64,000 nucleotides of DNA, from positions 7,551,501 through 7,615,500 of the forward strand of contig NZ_CP077769.1 of the NCBI RefSeq assembly GCF_020386615.1, read 5' to 3'. Of the stretch, positions 36,101 to 44,191 are shown piece by piece. The position numbers were made by a program, and so were the translations under genes. Below the pieces are notes generated by a model. The model made no database searches. It saw only the letters and a program-made list of their open reading frames with translations, and was not told the DNA's origin. Position 1 is the first letter of the stretch, and every line of letters begins with the position of its first letter. The stretch is from Chitinophaga pendula (GTDB taxonomy: Bacteria > Bacteroidota > Bacteroidia > Chitinophagales > Chitinophagaceae).

Positions 36101-39100
36101 ATATGAGGTGCCGGAACATTATCTGGTATTGGATAATATGCCATTAACGGACAATGGCAAGATAGATCGCCGGAAACTGATGCAACTGTCTGCCAATTAC
36201 CGGGATACCAGTTATGAAGCCCCTGTCGGACAACGGGAACAATACCTGGCGGAAGTGTGGTCGTTACTGCTGAATAAACCTGTTATAGGAGCAAACGATA
36301 ACTTCTTTGATCAGGGGGGACATTCTTTGAAAGCTACCCGCCTGGTAGCGCAAGTGTTTAAGGATACAGGTATCACCCTGGATATCCGCCATGTATTCCA
36401 ATATCCTACTATACGTCAGCTGGCACAGATCATGGATACTACCGTTGCCGCAGTGTATACACCCATTCCAAGAGCGCTGCCCGGGGAGTTACATCCCGTA
36501 TCCCACGCACAGCAGCGTATGTGGATACTTGGGCAGATAGCCGAAAGCAGTGCTGCCTATAACATTTCCGGCGCCTTTTACATGCAGGGAGACCTGGATA
36601 TCGCAGCCTTACGATACGCCGTAATCAACATCTTTCAGAGACATCAGATACTAAGGACCCGCTTCCTGATGACAACAGCAGGACTGCGGCAGGAAATACT
36701 GCCGCTGGAAGCGCTTGGTGAACTATTGCTTGAGCATGATTATACGCATGTGGGCGACTGGAAACAAAACATGGAAAACTGGCTGGAACAGGAAGCTGCA
36801 AAGGCTATAGATCTTTCTGTCGCTCCGTTGCTACGTATTTTCCTGGTGAAGGGCGAACCTGCTCAATATGCTTTCGTCTATGTCATGCATCATATTATAT
36901 CCGATGGTGTCTCTGCCAAAATCCTGTTACAGGAGATCAATCTTTTGTATACCGCCGCATTACAGCAACAAAATGTAGCACTAACACCTGAACCGCTTCA
37001 ATACATTGATTATGTATACTGGAACGAACAGGCCGTACAGGAAGAACCATTCCGGCGTGCAGCCCGTTACTGGCAGGAACGGTTCAGTGGCGAGATCCCC
37101 TTGCTCGACCTGCCGGTAGATCATGAACGTCCAGCTGTCAAAACTTACGCCGGGCATACAATAACTGTTTCGCTGATGGCGGAGCAGGTAGAACAGGTGC
37201 TATCGCTTAGCCGTCAACAGGATTGTAGCCGCTTTACTGTATTGCTGGCTGCAATAGCAGCCCTGATGTATCGCTACACCGGTCAGGAGGCATTGGTCAT
37301 CGGCACTCCATCCGCAGGAAGAGAGCATCCGGATATGCAGCAGATGGTAGGTCTCTTTTTTAATTCATTACCCCTATTAATAGAGGTCGATCCTACCGCC
37401 ACTTTCACCAGACTGGTACAACAAACCCGTGATGTATTACTCGAAGCACAACGCCACCAGGTATATCCCTTCGATGAACTGGTAGATACACTTGCACTCC
37501 AGCGGGATCTCTCCCGTACACCGCTGTATGATATGATGGCGATGTATGAAGTAATGGAGGAAGACCGGGAAAATGAATTGCAATTGCCCGGGATGCAGAT
37601 AACTTTATACCGTTCCGACTTTAACGTTAGTAAATTTGATCTTACCTGGAGCTTTATACAGCATACTGCTGGTATTACGCTGGAACTGAACTATAATCGG
37701 GATCTCTTTGAAGCAGATAGTATACAGCGGATGATACGCTGTTTTATGTCTATACTCACAAACCTGTTACAGCAGCCAGCCATCAGTATTGCTGGTGCTG
37801 CCTTACTCCCGGCTCTGGATATTCAACAGCAAAAAAAACTGTCATCACCTGCGACTACGGAGGATGTATTATTACATATACTGTTTGCCAGGCAGGTAAC
37901 GTTAGATGCCGAAGGTATAGCTGTTACTGATAGTACAGGAGATATTACCTATGGTCAGTTGAATGAAATGAGTCATCGATGGACTTCTTCGCTACGCGAC
38001 AAGGTATCCCGGGGCGACACAGTACTATTGCTGATGGACCGTTCTGCAGACATGATAGCAGCGGTGATCGCTCTCTTCCGCTTAGGAGCAGCCTATGTAC
38101 CCGCAGATGTGCACTGGCCTTCCGACAGACTTGCATTCATCGCAGCAGATAGTGGCGCCGTAGCTTGTCTTTCACAACAAAGCCATGCTGCTGCTGCGTA
38201 CATGACCGGCATGGATGTATATTTTACGCCAGTAGTTGGGCAATCCTTTGCTACCGATATGCCGGTAAATGACCCGTCAGTATTGGCCTACCTGATTTAT
38301 ACTTCTGGTACAACAGGTACGCCCAAGGGGGTGGAGGTACCACATAGCGCGTTGGCTAATTTTTGTAGCAGCATGCTGCAGCAACCGGGAATATCATCAT
38401 CCGATATCGTGCTGTCGGTAACCAACTATACATTTGATATATCTGTGCTGGAACTGTTTGTGCCGCTATGTGCCGGTGCCAGGGTCGTCATCCCATCCGC
38501 GGCAGTATTGCCCGGTGGGGAGGCCTTCTTTAATTACCTGCAGACCACACAGCCTACTATCATACAGAGCACTCCGGCAATGTGGCAGCTGATAGTGAAA
38601 AACTGCTCGCTCCTGCTCAGCAATGTAAAAGCACTGATAGGGGGAGAATTGGTATCCTGTAACCTTGGTGGGCAGTTATTGGCGTATTGCCGGGAAGTAT
38701 GGAATATGTATGGACCCACAGAAACCACTATCTGGTCTGCCATACAAAAGATCCGCCGGAGTGAGGAAAGCAGTTTTGTTGGTAGGCCTATACATCGGAC
38801 CACGGTCTATATACTGGATGATGCGGGAAATATAGTACCTGATGGTGTATTTGGTGAAGTCGTGATCGGTGGTACTGGTGTCGCTATCGGCTACCGGAAC
38901 AAGGCAGCGCTGAACACTGAAAAATTTATGGCAGATCCGTATCTGCCGGGTGAGCGGCTGTTCAAAACCGGTGATAGGGGCCGCTGGCATGCCAACGGCA
39001 TGTTGGAGATAAAAGGCCGTAAGGATGATATGATAAAATTGCAAGGGTATCGTATCGAACCCGGAGAGATCAGGAACACCTTGTTGAAGTATCCGGATAT

Positions 39101-42100
39101 CACCGATGCCGTAGTAATACCATGCACCTCACAAGGGGATACTTTCCTCGCCGCTTATATAGTAGAACAAGTCTCCACGGACCTTGCCGCATTACGTCAG
39201 TTTCTCGGCAGATGGTTACCCGGATATATGATACCGGCTGTCTTTGTTCGCCTGGAGAGCATACCGCTTAATAGTAATGGTAAAGTGGATAGGAAACGCC
39301 TACCTGATCCGTTGACTGATATTGTAAGGACAGCCAACTATCAGGTGCCTGTTACTGCTGCTGAAAAAACATTGGCCGCCATATGGGAAGATATACTGGG
39401 GCGTGAAGCCATAGGCGTCCATGATAACTTCTTTGAAATGGGCGGCCATTCCATTAAAGCTGTTCGCATGCTGATGGAAATGGGACGTACGTTATCCATA
39501 GAGCCCTCCTTGCGTGATCTGTTTCTTCATCCTACTATCAGCAGTTTGCTGGAACATTTTTCGCCGCAGCAAAAAGGAACATCCTATATACCAATAGCAA
39601 CCGTCGCAGTACAGGAGTATTACCCGGTATCAGCTGCGCAAAAGAGATTGTGGACGTTAGGGCAGATCACGGAAATGTCTCAGGCATATCATATGCCCGC
39701 AACTTTGATAATCAGTCATGATACACTGAATCATGCCGCCTTAAGGCAAAGTATACAGTATGTACAGCAACGACATGAGAGTTTACGGACCGTATTTAAA
39801 GAACAGGAAGGAACAATATATCAACAAATTCTTCCTGCGGAAAATTGCGTGCCGGAGCTTAGTATCGACAACATACCCGCAGCTACATGGGAGACAATAG
39901 TAAAACAGCGTATCGAAGCTGCCGTATTGCAACCATTTGATCTGGTACATGGTCCATTGTGGCGGATCAACGCTGTCACTATAGAAGAACTGGACACTTG
40001 GGTGTTACACCTGAATGTACACCATATCGTTTGTGATGGCTGGTCACTGGAAGTACTTCAGCAGGAATTATTGGGTGCCTACCGGAATTATTGCAATAAC
40101 TCCGCTGATACAACCGATACACTGGCACTTCAGTACAAGGACTACGTTAGCTGGCAGCAACAACAACTGGCGGAGGCAGATGTACATCGCCATTACTGGT
40201 TGCATCAATTGGGAGGTGAGCTGCCGGTACTGGAGTTATCAACAGATCACAGGCGTCCTGTTATGCAGACGTTTAACGGGGGTGAGCTGTTTTATGCATT
40301 TCCGAAGGAACAGCTGCATCGTTTGCAGGCTCTCAGCCGCCAACAGAGTGTCAGTTTATTTATGTTGCTGACCGCAGCACTGAAAGCTTTACTGCATTAT
40401 TACACCGGTCAACAGGATATCCTGTTAGGAATGCCGGTGAACGGCCGGACACATCCTGATCTTAACCAGCAGGTAGGATTATACATCAATACCTTAGTAC
40501 TACGTACCCGCTTTTCTCACCAGGATAGTTTTACCGCGTTGTTATCTAAAGTAAGAGAAACGATGCTGGAAGCACAGGAACATGGTATGTATCCTTTTGA
40601 TCAACTGATAGAAGAGTTAAACCCTGCCCGTATACTGAACCGTGCCACTTTGTTCGATATCATGGTGGATTTTTATGATGATGGTGCTGTACTGCAACGG
40701 CGTATACCTGACGTACGTAGGATGGATACGGATTTTCTCATCAGCAAGTTTGATATGACGCTGACATTTGCTTTGGAAAATGGGCAATTAGGTGTCTATA
40801 CGGAGTATAACAGCGACTTGTTCCTGGAGCAAACCGTAGCGGCAATGCAAGGTCATTATTCGGTATTATTGGATACCATCCTGGAGCATCCTGATACACC
40901 TTTAATGACGTTGGAATGCCTAACACAGCAGGAAAGATATGCGTTGCAGTCTATGGGGAGCCATCCGGTGGAATTCCCTTCTGCAGATACCATTCTGGAT
41001 CGCTGGCAGGTACAGGCAAGCAAGTGGCCCGGACATACCGCCGTTGTTTGTGGAAAGGAATATCTTACCTATCAGCAGCTGGAAGCATTGCAGACCCGGG
41101 TGAGTGCTTGCCTCTTACATCAGGGAGCCAGGAAAGGAAATAAGATCGGGCTGCTAATGGACAGGAGCGAACGTGTGGTTGCCGCTATGCTGGGGATCAT
41201 GCAAATGGGTGGTGTATATGTGCCAATCGATGCCAGCTATCCCAAGGAGCGCATCCGCCAATACTTATTGGATGCAGATATCACGATGCTGATCACTGAT
41301 GGCGTAGTAGATGCGGACTGTAAGCAGCTTACATGGGAGGAGTTGATGACCGGCACCTTCCCGATAGATCCCATATTGTTACAAAATAATGCTCCTGCCG
41401 GTACAGATCTCGCTTATATACTTTATACTTCCGGTTCCAGTGGCCGTTCTAAAGGGGTGATGATTGACCATTCCGCATTACTGAATGCAGCGGACGGATG
41501 GTTACACAGCTATGAGCTGTATGCGTTTCCGGTCCGTTTATTATCAACAGCCAGTATCAGTTTTGATGTGTTTTGCGGGGATGTATGCCGCAGCCTTTTA
41601 AGCGGGGGCACCTTGGTGATTGCAACCACTGCGGAGCGTATGGCTATACCGACACTGGCTGCACTTTATTATGAACAGCAGATTGCTATATTTGAAACGA
41701 CTCCTTCATTGATGTTGCCAATGCTGGAGCACCTGTATTCAGAAGGTAAGGATATTAGTTTTGCGAAATATTTGATCCTTGGATCAGACAAGTGCATGAC
41801 TGCAGATTATATGTTGTTGCAGCATCGATACGGACATCACGCGAGAATACTGAATAGCTACGGAATAACGGAAGCTACTATCGACTCCACTTTTTATGAT
41901 GCCCGTTTACATGGTGATTACAGCTCTATTACGCAGGTCCCTATCGGGAAGCCATTACCTAACGTGGAATGTTTCGTGATGAACAGGTATGGCCGGTTAT
42001 TGCCATCCGGTATGGAAGGAGAGCTGTTTATCGGTGGTCCGGGTGTGGCTGCAGGATACTATAATGACACCGCACTCAGTGCACGCCGCTTTTATCAGCA

Positions 42101-44180
42101 TCCCTCCGGTATATATGGGAGGTTGCTGTCAACAGGAGACAGGGTGAAGTGGTTACAGGGTGGTATGCTGGCATATATGGGAAGGGAAGACGGACAGGTA
42201 AAGCTAAGGGGGTACCGCATTAGCCTGGAAGAGGTCGAGGCGGTAATGAGACAACTCCCTGCGGTGGATGATGCCTGGGCCGATGTGAAAGTGGATAGCC
42301 GGAAAGAACAGCTATTGGTAGTGTATTATAAAGCAGCAGAGCCGATAGAAGATACCATTCTACGGACACATGCCGCCACCTTTTTACCGGACTATATGAT
42401 CCCCGCATTATTCGCACTCGTTACAACGGTCAGCCTCAGTAGCAATGGTAAGGTAGATCGCCGTCTGCTGCCGGCCATAGAAGAGTTGATAGGTGAAACA
42501 GCGGGTGATGTCACACCGGCTTCTCCTGAGGAAGAACGCCTGCGGGAAATATGGAAGGAAGTACTGGGCAAAGAGCAGATAGGTGTCCAGGAAAATTTCT
42601 TTACACTGGGTGGGCAGTCACTGAAGGCCGTTCAACTGGTATTTGCCGTGGCGGAAAAATTACGCCGGACCATACAGATGAAGGATGTGTTCATGCAACC
42701 TACTATCCGCGCGATGTCTCATGTGTTGGCACAGCCGGGAAGACGTATATACGAAGCGATTACTCCGGTTACTTCCCGGGAATGGTATCCATTGTCAAAT
42801 GCGCAGATGAAGTTCTGGCTGGAAGATAAAATGGAACGTCGTAAAGAAGCTTATCATATACCAGCGGCTTTCCTGCTGGAAGGAAGGTTGAACGTAACAG
42901 CCTTACAGCAGGCTTATCATCAATTGATAGAGAGACATGCTTCATTGCGTACTGTTATCAGCATCGAGGTAGATATGCCGGTGCAGGTGATCCTGCCGGC
43001 TGATGGCAAATTATACCAGATGGAGCTGGCTGAAATGCCGGAAGATGCACATGCATTGCAAATCGATAACGAGATCATAACACATGCTGCAACTACATTT
43101 GACCTCGCACAAGGGCCGTTGATAAGAACGAAATTACTTCGGCTGTCAGCGGAAAAACATCTCTTTCTGTTCAATATGCATCATATCATTTCAGATGAAT
43201 GGTCTACCAGTATCATTATACGCGAGCTACTATCCCTATATGCAGGAATGGTAACCGGAGTGCCGGCATTACTTCCTGTATTGGCAATACAGTATGGGGA
43301 TTACGTAATATGGCAGGAGCAGATAATGAATAATCCTGAAAGCAACCAGAAAGAAACATATTGGAAAAGTGTTTTTGATAATACGGTTACGTCGGTGAGA
43401 TTACCTGGAGACTACCTATACGAGAGCGTAGTGCCATATGAGGGAAGTGCACTGCATACCCTTCCTCCCATACTCTCCAAACGTATGGAAGACTACTGCC
43501 GGCAACAACATATCACACTGTACCATCTGCTTTTTAGTGCTTATGCCATTTTATTGGGCAGGCTGACAGGGCTGCAGGATTTCCTGCTGGGGACGATCGC
43601 GTTGGGACGTCAGCACCCTGATACGAAAAATATGATAGGTGCTTTTGTAAATACGGTGCCTGTGAGAAGCCGTCCGGCAGAGGAAAAGACATTAAAGAAC
43701 TTCCTGATTACTACACGGGAAGAACTCCTTCAGGCATTGGAAAATCAGGACTATCCGCTGGAAGCATTGATGAGCAGCAATAAAGCTGGTGGAAATAAGA
43801 ACTACCAGCTGCATATTGTTTTCGAGATGAACAGTATGGATGCGCCCCTAGACTTTTATGGACTTCGGGTGACGGCCTGCGACGTAGCGATTCCTAAACC
43901 GGCCCAGTTTGATCTCGCATTGTCGTGCCTGGAGCAGGAAAATGGTATACTCTGTAACTGGACGTATGATAAGACTTTATTCTTTGAAAGTACGATACAA
44001 CAATTACAACTGCTTTACCAGGAGCTGATCCAGCTGATCATTAACCGTCCTGATTTGCTCATCCGCGATATCCGGCTGGCAGAACTGTTACCCGGCGGAG
44101 AAGCTATCCCGCAGGACGACGACCGTGCCCAACGAGAACAAATCACTTCCAGTCTCAGTAACATAGACTTCGAATTCTGA
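33108..44180 (+). CDS. NRPS 3: half-C-A3(MT)-PCP-C-A4-PCP-C-A5-PCP-C, three residues
   Basis: A 3690-residue trimodular synthetase. Residues 1-235 look like only the C-terminal lobe of a C domain, with no HHxxxDG. A3 is split by a methyltransferase: the A2-motif region (AGGVYLPLHPDHP) precedes it and SGSTG resumes at 677-681; selectivity Asp is D721 and the pocket reads D-I-W-E-L-T-A-D-D (Dab/Dap-like). PCP Ser is S1073. C4 has HHIISDG at 1261-1267. A4 (SGTTG from 1733, D1777) reads D-I-L-Q-L-G-M-I-W, close to the glycine code. PCP Ser is S2115. C5 has HHIVCDG at 2305-2311. A5 (SGSSG from 2775, D2820 in FDVFCGD) reads D-V-G-E-L-L-S-I-D, like ornithine codes. PCP Ser is S3171. The final C6 has HHIISDE at 3358-3364. 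The C-terminus is SNIDFEF. Specificities were aligned by hand. Confidence 0.93.
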   Translation: MNEDIKKGLSDEYWFRRLSTGTEKPDFPGSTGETGHYAEKTVFPEQVTSQVWKLCNEKEQLLYICLLSAFSQVFARYSQCSRFIVMTTLPGQTSDRCFYLSLSPDRNTGFRQSLLLLQQALKEVQEYLPVDESLLREKLKANDLEENLIQAAHVGFFSGKPEVIGYPADIGFYYYRDGQQLVGEFVCQQHGYETALIRQFFSHTARLLELAMVDLEKPLGQLQYLSDPELDLLHTLAGRNELTVPTKRIFEYIKDMAVRQPDAIAIVYNEERWSYAAFCDSVVEQTTFLTNCGCRVGTMIGVHLDRSPRMLIAVMAIWQAGGVYLPLHPDHPHEKLKGQIDGAGISLLITGKKYIKEAHCLQWECNSLEILYCIDTDDVYAEPEQQNESMDRSLWEYMGERSADPIAMGGWYNSFTGLPFSKEEMEEYAENARLRLMPYLHKTHTRVLEIGCASGLTMYKIAPLVKDYVAVDISATIIRYHQELLQQGIQDNITLQVMAAHEIDQLATAGTFDVIIINSVIQNFHGYNYLREVICKGIAHCSTKAVLFLGDIMDSDSRQEMITALKQFKAAHSGGIYRTKTDWKDELFVARSFFDDLQEQFPEILSVTHAAKHATLRNELTDYRYDTLLEIDKTRCRSGLYDRKKYQYDRSALRDNVTQANTPVLASQDLAYIIYTSGSTGEQKGVMVEHAGMMNHLCGKIADLSLTAVERISQNASQSFDISIWQMFTALFLGGTTFIYDTSLLMRPESWMQQLRNDAVTVLEVVPSYLSEMLEIIDRKGPALIPASLKYLLVTGEVVKPQLINRWLQYYPQIAVVNAYGPTEASDDITHFITQLPVQTERVPVGRPLPNCRIYLLDAAGQLCPPGVKGEICVTGICTGRGYLNDPVKTAAAFISDPVNISNPYRIYRTGDIGRWLPDGNLEFFGRRDTQVKIRGYRIELEEIAFHLLQHLAVREAEILALPDANGNYYLQAVVTPRQGQSLEIQDIRASLEERLPVYEVPEHYLVLDNMPLTDNGKIDRRKLMQLSANYRDTSYEAPVGQREQYLAEVWSLLLNKPVIGANDNFFDQGGHSLKATRLVAQVFKDTGITLDIRHVFQYPTIRQLAQIMDTTVAAVYTPIPRALPGELHPVSHAQQRMWILGQIAESSAAYNISGAFYMQGDLDIAALRYAVINIFQRHQILRTRFLMTTAGLRQEILPLEALGELLLEHDYTHVGDWKQNMENWLEQEAAKAIDLSVAPLLRIFLVKGEPAQYAFVYVMHHIISDGVSAKILLQEINLLYTAALQQQNVALTPEPLQYIDYVYWNEQAVQEEPFRRAARYWQERFSGEIPLLDLPVDHERPAVKTYAGHTITVSLMAEQVEQVLSLSRQQDCSRFTVLLAAIAALMYRYTGQEALVIGTPSAGREHPDMQQMVGLFFNSLPLLIEVDPTATFTRLVQQTRDVLLEAQRHQVYPFDELVDTLALQRDLSRTPLYDMMAMYEVMEEDRENELQLPGMQITLYRSDFNVSKFDLTWSFIQHTAGITLELNYNRDLFEADSIQRMIRCFMSILTNLLQQPAISIAGAALLPALDIQQQKKLSSPATTEDVLLHILFARQVTLDAEGIAVTDSTGDITYGQLNEMSHRWTSSLRDKVSRGDTVLLLMDRSADMIAAVIALFRLGAAYVPADVHWPSDRLAFIAADSGAVACLSQQSHAAAAYMTGMDVYFTPVVGQSFATDMPVNDPSVLAYLIYTSGTTGTPKGVEVPHSALANFCSSMLQQPGISSSDIVLSVTNYTFDISVLELFVPLCAGARVVIPSAAVLPGGEAFFNYLQTTQPTIIQSTPAMWQLIVKNCSLLLSNVKALIGGELVSCNLGGQLLAYCREVWNMYGPTETTIWSAIQKIRRSEESSFVGRPIHRTTVYILDDAGNIVPDGVFGEVVIGGTGVAIGYRNKAALNTEKFMADPYLPGERLFKTGDRGRWHANGMLEIKGRKDDMIKLQGYRIEPGEIRNTLLKYPDITDAVVIPCTSQGDTFLAAYIVEQVSTDLAALRQFLGRWLPGYMIPAVFVRLESIPLNSNGKVDRKRLPDPLTDIVRTANYQVPVTAAEKTLAAIWEDILGREAIGVHDNFFEMGGHSIKAVRMLMEMGRTLSIEPSLRDLFLHPTISSLLEHFSPQQKGTSYIPIATVAVQEYYPVSAAQKRLWTLGQITEMSQAYHMPATLIISHDTLNHAALRQSIQYVQQRHESLRTVFKEQEGTIYQQILPAENCVPELSIDNIPAATWETIVKQRIEAAVLQPFDLVHGPLWRINAVTIEELDTWVLHLNVHHIVCDGWSLEVLQQELLGAYRNYCNNSADTTDTLALQYKDYVSWQQQQLAEADVHRHYWLHQLGGELPVLELSTDHRRPVMQTFNGGELFYAFPKEQLHRLQALSRQQSVSLFMLLTAALKALLHYYTGQQDILLGMPVNGRTHPDLNQQVGLYINTLVLRTRFSHQDSFTALLSKVRETMLEAQEHGMYPFDQLIEELNPARILNRATLFDIMVDFYDDGAVLQRRIPDVRRMDTDFLISKFDMTLTFALENGQLGVYTEYNSDLFLEQTVAAMQGHYSVLLDTILEHPDTPLMTLECLTQQERYALQSMGSHPVEFPSADTILDRWQVQASKWPGHTAVVCGKEYLTYQQLEALQTRVSACLLHQGARKGNKIGLLMDRSERVVAAMLGIMQMGGVYVPIDASYPKERIRQYLLDADITMLITDGVVDADCKQLTWEELMTGTFPIDPILLQNNAPAGTDLAYILYTSGSSGRSKGVMIDHSALLNAADGWLHSYELYAFPVRLLSTASISFDVFCGDVCRSLLSGGTLVIATTAERMAIPTLAALYYEQQIAIFETTPSLMLPMLEHLYSEGKDISFAKYLILGSDKCMTADYMLLQHRYGHHARILNSYGITEATIDSTFYDARLHGDYSSITQVPIGKPLPNVECFVMNRYGRLLPSGMEGELFIGGPGVAAGYYNDTALSARRFYQHPSGIYGRLLSTGDRVKWLQGGMLAYMGREDGQVKLRGYRISLEEVEAVMRQLPAVDDAWADVKVDSRKEQLLVVYYKAAEPIEDTILRTHAATFLPDYMIPALFALVTTVSLSSNGKVDRRLLPAIEELIGETAGDVTPASPEEERLREIWKEVLGKEQIGVQENFFTLGGQSLKAVQLVFAVAEKLRRTIQMKDVFMQPTIRAMSHVLAQPGRRIYEAITPVTSREWYPLSNAQMKFWLEDKMERRKEAYHIPAAFLLEGRLNVTALQQAYHQLIERHASLRTVISIEVDMPVQVILPADGKLYQMELAEMPEDAHALQIDNEIITHAATTFDLAQGPLIRTKLLRLSAEKHLFLFNMHHIISDEWSTSIIIRELLSLYAGMVTGVPALLPVLAIQYGDYVIWQEQIMNNPESNQKETYWKSVFDNTVTSVRLPGDYLYESVVPYEGSALHTLPPILSKRMEDYCRQQHITLYHLLFSAYAILLGRLTGLQDFLLGTIALGRQHPDTKNMIGAFVNTVPVRSRPAEEKTLKNFLITTREELLQALENQDYPLEALMSSNKAGGNKNYQLHIVFEMNSMDAPLDFYGLRVTACDVAIPKPAQFDLALSCLEQENGILCNWTYDKTLFFESTIQQLQLLYQELIQLIINRPDLLIRDIRLAELLPGGEAIPQDDDRAQREQITSSLSNIDFEF
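34275..35087 (+). other. methyltransferase domain inserted in adenylation domain A3
   Basis: About 270 residues of NRPS 3 (roughly residues 390-660) interrupt A3 between core motifs A2 and A3. The insert opens with MGGWYNSFTGLPFSKEEM (from residue 408), the entry pattern of NRPS-embedded methyltransferases. It carries the SAM-binding motif VLEIGCASG at 447-455, then VAVDIS and FDVIIINSVIQNF, the later class I motifs. The usual NRPS N-methyltransferase sits near motif A8; insertions at the A2-A3 junction are rarer and have been linked to side-chain methylation. The product may be a methylated diamino acid, on either the side-chain or the alpha nitrogen. Boundaries are approximate. Confidence 0.85.
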
Positions 44181-44191
44181 TAACGAACCTA

